Position numbers and translations under genes: made by a program
Notes under the pieces: model-generated
Databases searched by the model: none
Told to the model about the DNA's origin: nothing
Seen by the model: the letters and a program-made list of their open reading frames with translations, nothing else
DNA from: Shimia sp040370365
Lineage (GTDB): Bacteria > Pseudomonadota > Alphaproteobacteria > Rhodobacterales > Rhodobacteraceae
DNA length: 64,000 nt
Assembly (NCBI RefSeq): GCF_040370365.1
Contig: NZ_BAABWQ010000001.1
Coordinates: 620,001 to 684,000, forward strand
Direction: 5' to 3'
Part shown: positions 8,337 through 16,024 of the stretch, piece after piece
How positions within the stretch are numbered: the stretch's first letter is position 1
Layout of the letters: each line of letters opens with the position of its first letter

Positions 8337-8924
8337 CTATTTATATCCAAAGGCGCTGTCTGGGATCAGCTGTCGTTTTCCACCCGGTGGCGTCCACTCG
8401 CTCTCAAAGCACGCGGTGCCTTCTTTCTGGAAATACAATACCTTAATGTCATACCACCCGGCCTGCGGCACGTTCACCTGAGGCCGCCCAGCACTGGCAC
8501 ACCCTGTGATTTTATCAAGCTTCCCGACCGTCTGCCCGCTGATCCAAATTTGCGCGCCGTCGTTGGTGTAGAACTCCACCCCAAAGGTTCCGGCGGAGGG
8601 AAATTTGATATACCCCGTCACCATCGCCGAAACCAATTCCGCGCGGCCAGACGTCATCACCGGCGCACCTTTGCCTTTGTCAGGATAGTTCAAACCCGAA
8701 AGCGGCTTACCCGGCTCTCCAAATCGTTCAATCCGGCGTTTCGCTGGCGCCAAACTCCGAACCCCGCGATCATTCTGCGCATACACCACCGACAGACCTG
8801 CTTTGAGCCCCGTCGGCTGTGGATTTGCCGGGGTCAGATTGATCACCTGTGCCGACGCAACACCAGCCAACCCAAAACCAATAGCCGCTATGGCACCAAA
8901 TAGAAAAGACTTCACTGCGAACAC
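8337..8924 (-). CDS. Exported PA14-domain protein
   Basis: 195 residues with a signal peptide (SFLFGAIAAIGFGLAGVASAQ). The mature part is essentially one PA14 beta-barrel: TGYIKFPSAGTFGVEFYTND, then DGAQIWISGQTVG, then AGWYDIKVLYFQKEG and ESEWTPPGG are the usual run of PA14 strands, a carbohydrate-binding or recognition module found in glycosidases and adhesins. Here it is free-standing, with two Cys (GCASAG; TACFE) that may form a disulfide. No enzyme domain is attached. It probably binds a glycan at the cell surface or in the periplasm, but this is inference. Confidence 0.75.
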   Translation of the reverse strand: MFAVKSFLFGAIAAIGFGLAGVASAQVINLTPANPQPTGLKAGLSVVYAQNDRGVRSLAPAKRRIERFGEPGKPLSGLNYPDKGKGAPVMTSGRAELVSAMVTGYIKFPSAGTFGVEFYTNDGAQIWISGQTVGKLDKITGCASAGRPQVNVPQAGWYDIKVLYFQKEGTACFESEWTPPGGKRQLIPDSAFGYK

Positions 8925-9011
8925 TCCCTCGCGTTTATGCGGATGTCCGCAGCCTAAATCCTTTGCATAGGATTGAGCAAGTCACAGTTCTGAAACGGCT
9001 TACTTATCTCG

Positions 9012-9665
9012 CTAAGTGTCGCAAAGCTCTGCAAGAGATAGAAAATCTTCCCAGCTTGAAAAGCGCACATCATGTTCAATCTGGGTCACAGGAGATTTTC
9101 GATACCCCTCTGTAAATAGAGCAAATTTGACCCCCGCGTTGGTCGCGGTTTCTGCATCAATTTCGCTATCCCCGACATAGAGCACTTCGTTTGGGGCTAA
9201 ATCTGCCATCACAGTTTGCAACGGCAAAGGATCAGGTTTGCGAACGGACAAGCTGTCTCCCCCAACAATAGTTGAAAAGTGATCAATCAATCCCTTTGCT
9301 TTCAGCACACGACGCGCTGGCTGTTCTGGTTTGTTGGTACACACACCTAAATCAAATCCGCGGGTCCTAAGCTTTCCGAGCACGTCGACGACACCTTCAA
9401 ATACCGATGTGCCTTCCGAACTGGAAGCTCCATAAATTGCCAGAAGGCGTGCACTCAAGCGCTCAAATTCTGTTCCAGGTATATCGCGAACGTGCATCAC
9501 ACGCTCGACCAACTTAGGAAGGCCATTGCCAACAAAAGAAACCACAGTTGGTAAATCGAGTTGCGTCTTTCCTTCTTCGGCCAACATCTTGTTGACTGAA
9601 GTTTGAATGTCTGGTGCGCTATCCACAAGCGTTCCGTCTAAGTCGAAAACCACCGCTTTAATCAT
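9012..9665 (-). CDS. gph: HAD-family phosphatase, phosphoglycolate phosphatase-like
   Basis: 217 residues. HAD motif I is KAVVFDLDGTLVDSAPD with the nucleophile Asp, motif II is GVCTNKP, motif III the Lys in SVRKPDPLPL and motif IV VLYVGDSEIDAETATNAG. The cap and overall layout match phosphoglycolate phosphatase (Gph), which removes 2-phosphoglycolate made during DNA repair or oxygenase side reactions. Related HAD phosphatases with other substrates cannot be excluded. ATG 9665 was chosen because MIKAVVFDLDG is the standard family start; reading frame continues upstream to 9728. It follows puuD on the same strand by 66 bases, so co-transcription is possible but not functionally obvious. Confidence 0.8.
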   Translation of the reverse strand: MIKAVVFDLDGTLVDSAPDIQTSVNKMLAEEGKTQLDLPTVVSFVGNGLPKLVERVMHVRDIPGTEFERLSARLLAIYGASSSEGTSVFEGVVDVLGKLRTRGFDLGVCTNKPEQPARRVLKAKGLIDHFSTIVGGDSLSVRKPDPLPLQTVMADLAPNEVLYVGDSEIDAETATNAGVKFALFTEGYRKSPVTQIEHDVRFSSWEDFLSLAELCDT

Positions 9666-9731
9666 TGCGCCACCCGTTGTTAGCATTTTGGCACAAGACC
9701 AATTTATTGGAACAATCTCAAGCCGCAAAAC

Positions 9732-10964
9732 TCAACTGTTGGCAGCTTTGAACCATGCCACAATCGCCTCACGTTCTTCGGGCTCCATCCAGCTGACATT
9801 CGCCGGCGGCATCGCCTCGCTCACACCGGATTGGATATAAATTTGTCGCGCCGCCGCTGCAATTTCAGTGGGTGTTTCCAACAAAACGTTCTTGGGGGCG
9901 CGATGGATGCCATCATAACCCGGTTCACGCGAGTGACACATAGAGCAACGCCCCATCACAATGTCCGTAACTTCCGAAAAACCCTCTGCAGCTGCAAAGA
10001 CTTGCTCGGTCGTGGTCATTTCGCGGGTTTCGGCGTCCTCAAGATCACTTTGGGACAACGGCGCAGTAGAAAGCCACATTATCAAAATGAACAGGATCGC
10101 TGTCACAAGCCATGTCCAATACGGGGGGGACTTGTGGGCATGGCTCGTGTTGAAGAAATGCCGAATGGTCACTCCCATCAAAAACACGAGTGCTGCGATT
10201 AGCCAATTGTACTCGGTCGCAAACGCCAACGGGTAGTGGTTGGACAGCATCAGAAAGACAACTGGCAAGGTCAGATAGTTGTTGTGCGTAGATCGAAGCT
10301 TGGCGATTTTGCCATATTTTGGGTCTGGGGTCCGTCCCTCTTGCAAGTCTTTCACCACAATCCGCTGGTTGGGCATAATGATAAAAAATACGTTGGCGGT
10401 CATAATCGTCGCCGTAAACGCGCCGAGATGCAGCATCATTGCGCGACCTGTAAATACTTGATTGTAGCCCCAGCCCATTGCCACCAGGAGCGCGAACAGC
10501 AATAGCATCAGCAACGTCGGATGGCCTCCCAAAGGAGATTTGCATAGGAAATCGTAAACAAGCCAGCCAATTGTCAAAGAAAGTGCTGAGATAACAATCC
10601 CTTGCCACAGAAACAGTTCCGCTTTGTTCTGATCGATCAGATAAAGTTCTCCGCCAGCCCAGTAGACAATCATCAACAATGCCGCACCGGACAGCCAGGT
10701 CGAATAACTTTCCCATTTGAACCATGTCAGGTGTTCAGGCATGGCCTCAGGCGCCACCAAGAACTTGCGTATATGGTAAAATCCCCCGCCATGAACCTGC
10801 CACTCCTCGCCATGAGCGCCAGTTGGTAAGTTGGGCGCCTCGCGGAGCCCTAGGTCTAGCGCGATAAAATAGAAAGACGAACCAATCCAAGCGATAGCGG
10901 TGATTACATGCAGCCAACGTACGGCAAATTCCATCCAATCCCAGATGATCGCGAACTCATTCAT
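9732..10964 (-). CDS. puuD: Membrane urate oxidase with C-terminal cytochrome c domain
   Basis: 410 residues, the PuuD type of urate hydroxylase that oxidises urate to 5-hydroxyisourate at the inner membrane and passes electrons to the respiratory chain instead of making hydrogen peroxide. About eight hydrophobic helices fill residues 10-300 (starting FAVRWLHVITAIAWIGSSFY, with conserved His residues such as HGGGFYHIRK and RSTHNNYLTLP). The C-terminal domain has the haem-c site CSMCH (Cys340, Cys343, His344) and a likely axial Met in EAMPPANVSW (near 385). It is divergent from a LysR gene and belongs to the urate cluster that runs to 15824. Confidence 0.92.
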   Translation of the reverse strand: MNEFAIIWDWMEFAVRWLHVITAIAWIGSSFYFIALDLGLREAPNLPTGAHGEEWQVHGGGFYHIRKFLVAPEAMPEHLTWFKWESYSTWLSGAALLMIVYWAGGELYLIDQNKAELFLWQGIVISALSLTIGWLVYDFLCKSPLGGHPTLLMLLLFALLVAMGWGYNQVFTGRAMMLHLGAFTATIMTANVFFIIMPNQRIVVKDLQEGRTPDPKYGKIAKLRSTHNNYLTLPVVFLMLSNHYPLAFATEYNWLIAALVFLMGVTIRHFFNTSHAHKSPPYWTWLVTAILFILIMWLSTAPLSQSDLEDAETREMTTTEQVFAAAEGFSEVTDIVMGRCSMCHSREPGYDGIHRAPKNVLLETPTEIAAAARQIYIQSGVSEAMPPANVSWMEPEEREAIVAWFKAANS

Positions 10965-11068
10965 GGTTTTCTCTCAATTTTTGTCGTTGCGACACGCTAG
11001 CGTCCCTTCGCTTTCTTCTCTATCGTGAAAAACTCCGAACAGCTTCAAATATTTCCTAAAGATAGCAC

Positions 11069-12007
11069 ATGTCCTACATCGACAATATTCGCACTTTTGT
11101 GCGTGTTTATGAACTTGGCAGCATGTCCGCTGCAGCCCGAGATCAACGGATTTCTGCAGCTGTCGCCTCCTCGCGCATTTCACAATTAGAGGATTACCTT
11201 AGCGTTCGGTTATTCCATCGCACGACGCGACAGCTTAATCCAACCGAACAAGGCAACACATTTTACGACGGCGCGTGTAAGGTTCTTGAGGCGATTGATG
11301 AGGCAGAAGCTGCTGTAAATTCAATTACACAAAGCCCACGAGGCCTGCTGCATATCGCTGCACCTCTTGGAGTCGGTCGTCGCCTGATTGCACCGCTAAT
11401 ACCTGAATTTAAAAAAGAATATCCGATGATTGACCTGCGTTTGCGCCTATCAGATCGCAAACTTGATCTCACGGCGGAAGGGTTAGATGTGGCCTTCTTT
11501 CTGGGCGTGCCGGAAGACAGCACATTGCGCATCAAGAAAATTGCAGATTGCCCGCGCATGCTGTGCGCAGCCCCCTCATACATTGAGCAAAGGGGCGCAC
11601 CAACTTCTGCTGAAGAACTCACAAACGGCACCCATGATTGCCTCAACCTGCGCTATCCCGGCGCCCCAGAGTTTCAATGGCCGCTACAAACAGCAAACGG
11701 CATTCGGCGATTTGCGGTAAAAGGCCCATTTGAGTCAGATGATGGCGATGTGCTTACAAATTGGGCGCTAGATGGATTTGGGATCACCCTAAAACCTGCG
11801 TTTGAGATCGCCGAGCACCTCGAAGCAGGGCAACTTGTTCCAGTTCTTCAAGACACACCGCCCATCCCAATTCAAATGGCACTGCTCTACACACATCGAC
11901 GCCATCAAGATCCCAAAACCCGGCTCTTGATCGAGTTTATGACCCCACGTGTTCAAGCCGCTCTCAGAGGAACGCTTGTTGCAGAGGAGGCTCAACTACC
12001 GCGATAG
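11069..12007 (+). CDS. LysR-family regulator of the urate cluster
   Basis: 312 residues: N-terminal winged helix-turn-helix (MSYIDNIRTFVRVYELGSMS, then SRISQLEDYLSVRLFHRTTR) and a LysR substrate-binding domain from about residue 90. It diverges from puuD across a 104-base gap and sits convergent to uraH, so control of urate breakdown in response to a purine intermediate is the natural inference. The unusual feature is the 16-base overlap of its 3' end with the 3' end of uraH on the other strand. Confidence 0.88.
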   Translation: MSYIDNIRTFVRVYELGSMSAAARDQRISAAVASSRISQLEDYLSVRLFHRTTRQLNPTEQGNTFYDGACKVLEAIDEAEAAVNSITQSPRGLLHIAAPLGVGRRLIAPLIPEFKKEYPMIDLRLRLSDRKLDLTAEGLDVAFFLGVPEDSTLRIKKIADCPRMLCAAPSYIEQRGAPTSAEELTNGTHDCLNLRYPGAPEFQWPLQTANGIRRFAVKGPFESDDGDVLTNWALDGFGITLKPAFEIAEHLEAGQLVPVLQDTPPIPIQMALLYTHRRHQDPKTRLLIEFMTPRVQAALRGTLVAEEAQLPR

Positions 12008-12348
12008 GTCGAATACCCATAAGGCGATAGTAACAGCGGCACGTGATAATGCACCTCTGGATCTGACATACCAAAACGGATCGGTATCTGATCCAAGAAC
12101 AACGGCTCAGCCCCGGATTGCTCGGTTTTTGCCAGATACTGACCGCAGAAGAAAATCAGCTCATAAGTGCCTGTACTAAAATCCTCTTTTGCGAGGATAG
12201 GCTTGTCAGTCCGGCCATCAGAGTTTGTCACTGTTTCCGCGATTTTTCGATGTGAATTCCCCTTCACTCGATAAAGCGCAATACGAATACCTTCCGCAGG
12301 AAGGCCCCGCGCCGTGTCCAGTACATGGGTTGTCAAATAGCCAGCCAT
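11992..12348 (-). CDS. uraH: 5-hydroxyisourate hydrolase (transthyretin-like)
   Basis: 118 residues. Converts 5-hydroxyisourate, the PuuD product, to OHCU. The family marks are all there: GYLTTHVLDTARGLPA with the catalytic His8, the Arg of GIRIALYRVKG, HYHVPLLLSPYGYSTYRGS at the end with the C-terminal YRGS tetrapeptide. The ATG at 12348 is preceded by AAGGAA; one codon upstream is a TTG which is not needed. It is divergent from the allantoinase fusion gene at 12501 and overlaps the LysR gene tail to tail. Confidence 0.95.
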   Translation of the reverse strand: MAGYLTTHVLDTARGLPAEGIRIALYRVKGNSHRKIAETVTNSDGRTDKPILAKEDFSTGTYELIFFCGQYLAKTEQSGAEPLFLDQIPIRFGMSDPEVHYHVPLLLSPYGYSTYRGS

Positions 12349-12500
12349 CAAAGTTCCTTACGATTTTTAAGCTCATTTAGCGTCTTACGCCCACATTTGA
12401 GCAGAGGCAGCGTGCCAACAACTCTTTCATGAATAAAAAGAAAGTACTGGCCAAATTCATCAGATAAAACAAAATAAACAAAATGTAGGGAGCCGACTGA

Positions 12501-13916
12501 GTGACACGTTACGTCCGCAATATGCGCGGTTATGGGGCGACCCCACCGCATGCCGCATGGCCAAATGGGGCAAAAATTGCGGTTCAATTTGTGCTGAACT
12601 ACGAAGAAGGCGGAGAAAACTGCGTTTTGCATGGCGACGATGCGTCGGAAGCCTTCTTGTCCGATATTCCAGGTGCCGCCCAATGGAAAGGGCAACGGCA
12701 CTGGAACATGGAGTCGATCTATGAATATGGTGCCAGAGCTGGCTTCTGGCGTTTGCACCGTCTGTTTACTGGCGCGAATATTCCGGTGACAATATACGGC
12801 GTGGCACAGGCTTTGGCCCGCAATCCCGAACAAGTTGCCGCCATGAAAGCCGCAGATTGGGAAATAGCGAGTCACGGCCTAAAATGGGTCGAACACAAAG
12901 ACATGCCCGAGGATGACGAGCGCGCCTCTATTGAAGAGGCAGTTCGCTTGCACACCGAAGTGGTCGGAGAACGCCCTCGCGGTTGGTATACAGGCCGCTG
13001 CTCTGAAAACACCGTTCGTTTGGTGGCGGAAGAAGGCGGGTTTGACTACATCTCAGACACGTACGATGACGACTTGCCATATTGGATCGAAGTGGGCGAT
13101 CGTGACCAAATGATCATCCCCTATACTCTTGAAGCCAACGACATGCGGTTTGCAACTGCGCCAGGATGGGTCACGGGGCAAGATTTCTTCACCTACCTCA
13201 AAGATTCATTTGATGTGCTTTATGAAGAAGGCACAGAAGGCGCACCCAAGATGATGTCGATCGGTTTGCATTGCCGTCTTGTTGGTCGTCCAGGCAAGCT
13301 CGCGGCTCTAAAGCAGTTTATCAATTACATCAAAGGGTTTGAGAACGTGTGGACCCCGCGCCGGATCGAGATTTCGGATCATTGGAAAGTCACGCATCCT
13401 CCTCACCGTATCGAGCGCCCCAGCCTCATGGACCAGGCCCGGTTTGTGGAGCTTTACGGTGGCATCTTTGAACACTCCACATGGATCGCGGAACAAGCGC
13501 ATACCTTAGAGCTTGGCCCGGCACACGATTGCGCAGCGGGCGTGCATAGCGCTCTGTGCCGTGTTTTCCGGTCATCGACTGACGAGGCCAAACTGGGGGT
13601 TCTGCGCGCGCACCCTGATTTGGCCGGAAAGTTAGCTGCGGCGAGGAATCTCACTGCAGAGAGCACTGCTGAGCAAGCCAGCGCAGGACTGGATATGCTA
13701 ACAAACGAAGAGCGTGCAAGGTTTACACAGCTGAATTCCGACTACGTCCTCAAGCATGGGTTCCCTTTTATCATTGCAGTCCGCGATCACACCAAAGCGT
13801 CCATTATGACGGCGTTTGAAACACGTATCGCCCACTCAAGCGCAGAAGAGCTTGCGGAGGCCTGTCGGCAAGTCGAACGCATTGCAGAGTTCCGTTTACA
13901 GGATCTGTTCGCTTGA
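12501..13916 (+). CDS. puuE: Fused allantoinase (PuuE) and OHCU decarboxylase (UraD)
   Basis: 471 residues in one frame. Residues 1-305 form a polysaccharide-deacetylase-like allantoinase of the PuuE type (VQFVLNYEEGGENCVLHGD; EIASHGLKWVEHKDMPEDDE; GWYTGRCSENTVRL; MMSIGLHCRLVGRPGK). Residues 310-471 form UraD, with RAHPDLAGKLA, LNSDYVLKHGFPFIIAVRD and the final EVERIAEFRL-like helix. One polypeptide therefore makes S-allantoin from OHCU and opens it to allantoate. The start is GTG at 12501, GGGAG ten bases upstream. This fusion is known in several alphaproteobacteria. It overlaps the next gene by four bases. Confidence 0.94.
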   Translation: MTRYVRNMRGYGATPPHAAWPNGAKIAVQFVLNYEEGGENCVLHGDDASEAFLSDIPGAAQWKGQRHWNMESIYEYGARAGFWRLHRLFTGANIPVTIYGVAQALARNPEQVAAMKAADWEIASHGLKWVEHKDMPEDDERASIEEAVRLHTEVVGERPRGWYTGRCSENTVRLVAEEGGFDYISDTYDDDLPYWIEVGDRDQMIIPYTLEANDMRFATAPGWVTGQDFFTYLKDSFDVLYEEGTEGAPKMMSIGLHCRLVGRPGKLAALKQFINYIKGFENVWTPRRIEISDHWKVTHPPHRIERPSLMDQARFVELYGGIFEHSTWIAEQAHTLELGPAHDCAAGVHSALCRVFRSSTDEAKLGVLRAHPDLAGKLAAARNLTAESTAEQASAGLDMLTNEERARFTQLNSDYVLKHGFPFIIAVRDHTKASIMTAFETRIAHSSAEELAEACRQVERIAEFRLQDLFA

Positions 13917-14425
13917 AGAAAATCACCGCATCCCCGCTGACAGCGACAGACTTCGCGCCTTTTGGGGACGTGCTTGAGTTAAAAGACAGCCCGGACAAAA
14001 TCATCAACCAAGGCATGTGTGGTCGACACCACGACATCGCCGCGTTGGACTTTGGTTCAAACGGACGCGCAGGCCTCTCTTTGTTCAATGCAACCCCGCG
14101 CGCCCTGCCCTACACACTTGACATGGTTGAACGCCATCCAGAGGGATCACAGGCTTTCATTCCGATGTCGGCGCACGCGTTTTTGGTGATTGTTGCTGAA
14201 GATTTAGGCGACAAACCGGGACAGCCACGCGCATTCCTCACCTCGCCGGGACAAGGCATCAACTTTCATCGCAACACTTGGCATGGCGTTCTGACACCGC
14301 TCTGTGAACCCGGCTTGTTTGCCGTGATCGACAGAATTGGCGACAGCGCTAACCTCGAAGAATTTTGGTTTGAGGCCCCCTATCTCGTGGTCTCAGATCA
14401 AAACGTGAGGTCAGGCACATCCTGA
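13913..14425 (+). CDS. allA: Ureidoglycolate lyase
   Basis: 170 residues. Releases urea from ureidoglycolate to leave glyoxylate. Recognised by SPLTATDFAPFGDVLE at the N-terminus, MVERHPEGSQAFIPMS, PGQGINFHRNTWHGVLTPL and the C-terminal LEEFWF. The start is TTG within TTGA, overlapping the stop of the fusion gene, so translation is likely coupled. Its presence implies that allantoate is split by an allantoicase or amidohydrolase made elsewhere, since none is encoded in this window. Confidence 0.93.
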   Translation: MKKITASPLTATDFAPFGDVLELKDSPDKIINQGMCGRHHDIAALDFGSNGRAGLSLFNATPRALPYTLDMVERHPEGSQAFIPMSAHAFLVIVAEDLGDKPGQPRAFLTSPGQGINFHRNTWHGVLTPLCEPGLFAVIDRIGDSANLEEFWFEAPYLVVSDQNVRSGTS

Positions 14426-14489
14426 CCAAATGCCGAAAGCCGTCCAGCACAGAGACGGTGCGGCCAACTAACTGACAGGAGAAGGAAAT

Positions 14490-15824
14490 ATGGCTGATAC
14501 ATCCGCAACTGACACGCAGGCCTTGGGGTATTCAGACCCCAATGTCACGCCACCTCTGGCACAGGCAATCCCACTTGGGCTCCAGCACGTTCTGGCAATG
14601 TTTGCCTCTAACGTAACCCCATCCATCATTGTTGCCGGCGCAGCTGGGCTCGCGTTCGGGGGACCAGAACAGATCTACCTGATCCAAATGGCAATGCTCT
14701 TTGCCGGGATCGCGACATTGTTCCAAACCATCGGTTTTGGGCCAGTTGGTGCGCGCCTACCAATCATGCAAGGCACAAGCTTTGCCTTTGTGGGCGTCTT
14801 GGCCGGTGTGGCCGCAACGCAGGGTCTAAGCGTCGCTCTAACTGCCTGTATCATTGGTGGTGTGGCGCATTTTGCCTTGGGATCTGTGATTGGGAAACTG
14901 CGCTGGTTGTTTCCACCGCTTGTGACCGGGTTGGTTATTCTGGCCATTGGTCTCTACCTCATCCCAGTGGCCATCAAATACGCCGCAGGTGGAGCTGCTT
15001 CGTTCCAAATGGAGGCGGAAAGCTTTGGCTCGTTGAAACATTGGTCCGTCGCTCTAACCGTTATCGTGGTCGCCTTGGTTGTGAAGTTCTTCACTAAGGG
15101 CACCCTGTCTAGTGCAGGTATTTTGATCGGCTTACTTGCCGGTTACGCATTGGCCTTTGTGCTTGGCATGGTGAACTTTGGCGCAGTTGCCAAAGCGTCT
15201 TGGATCACTGGTATTTCTGCATTCCCTTATGGCTTTGAATTCAGCCTTGGCGCCGTGATCGCCGTAACTCTGGTATCCGTAGTTTCCGCGATTGAGACCG
15301 TCGGTGATGCCTCGGCAACGGCCAAAGCTGGCGCAGGCCGCGATGCTACCGACGCTGAAATCCAAGGCGCCACCTATGCTGATGGATTGGGTACTGCCAT
15401 CGCAGGTGTATTTGGGGGACTGCCAAATACATCGTTTTCGCAAAACGTCGGCATCGTGGGAATGACGGGGATAATGAGCCGCCACGTCGTGACCATTGGA
15501 GGAATTGTTCTAATCATCTGTGGTCTTCTGCCAAAAATAGGCGCTGTGATTGCCTCTATGCCATTACCAGTTCTGGGTGGCGGTGTGATCGTAATGTTTG
15601 GCATGGTGGCCTCCGCAGGTTTGAACGTGCTGACCGAAGTGAAAATGAATCGCCGCAACATGGTGATCATCGCAGTGTCTTTGGCCGCGGGCCTAGGGCT
15701 CAATCTTGTGCCTACCGCTGTGCAATACCTACCGGGTGTGGTTAAAACGCTGATGACATCTGCCGTCGCACCGACAGCACTTTGTGCGATTGTCCTAAAT
15801 TTGGTTCTTCCAGAAGAAGACTGA
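14490..15824 (+). CDS. NCS2-family purine (urate/xanthine) permease
   Basis: 444 residues with about 12-14 hydrophobic helices, a nucleobase:cation symporter-2. Signature pieces include QAIPLGLQHVLAMFASNVTP near the N-terminus, GARLPIMQGTSFAFVG, and GGLPNTSFSQNVGIVGMTG, the NCS2 substrate-binding segment. Its place at the end of the urate operon indicates uptake of urate or xanthine; the exact purine cannot be read from sequence. A good Shine-Dalgarno (GGAGAAGGA) precedes ATG 14490, and a strong terminator follows at 15849. Confidence 0.9.
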   Translation: MADTSATDTQALGYSDPNVTPPLAQAIPLGLQHVLAMFASNVTPSIIVAGAAGLAFGGPEQIYLIQMAMLFAGIATLFQTIGFGPVGARLPIMQGTSFAFVGVLAGVAATQGLSVALTACIIGGVAHFALGSVIGKLRWLFPPLVTGLVILAIGLYLIPVAIKYAAGGAASFQMEAESFGSLKHWSVALTVIVVALVVKFFTKGTLSSAGILIGLLAGYALAFVLGMVNFGAVAKASWITGISAFPYGFEFSLGAVIAVTLVSVVSAIETVGDASATAKAGAGRDATDAEIQGATYADGLGTAIAGVFGGLPNTSFSQNVGIVGMTGIMSRHVVTIGGIVLIICGLLPKIGAVIASMPLPVLGGGVIVMFGMVASAGLNVLTEVKMNRRNMVIIAVSLAAGLGLNLVPTAVQYLPGVVKTLMTSAVAPTALCAIVLNLVLPEED

Positions 15825-15848
15825 GAACCATTCAAAACACAAACTCTT

Positions 15849-15875
15849 TAGGGGCCTATTGGCCCCTATTTTTTT
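15849..15875 (+). terminator. Intrinsic terminator of the urate operon
   Basis: TAGGGGCC (15849-15856) and GGCCCCTA (15861-15868) pair around a 4-base loop and are followed by seven T residues, 24 bases after the permease stop. Confidence 0.9.
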
Positions 15876-16024
15876 GCCTTGTTTCTAGGCTACACTGATC
15901 AAACGATCCTTACTAAGAAGCTTTGAACCCTGCGCATGGGAGCCATGCAATTCACGCTCTATCTATTTTGTTTAACATTAAACTATAAGGATCGAAACGC
16001 GGATTTCAGTGGAGGAGACGCCGC

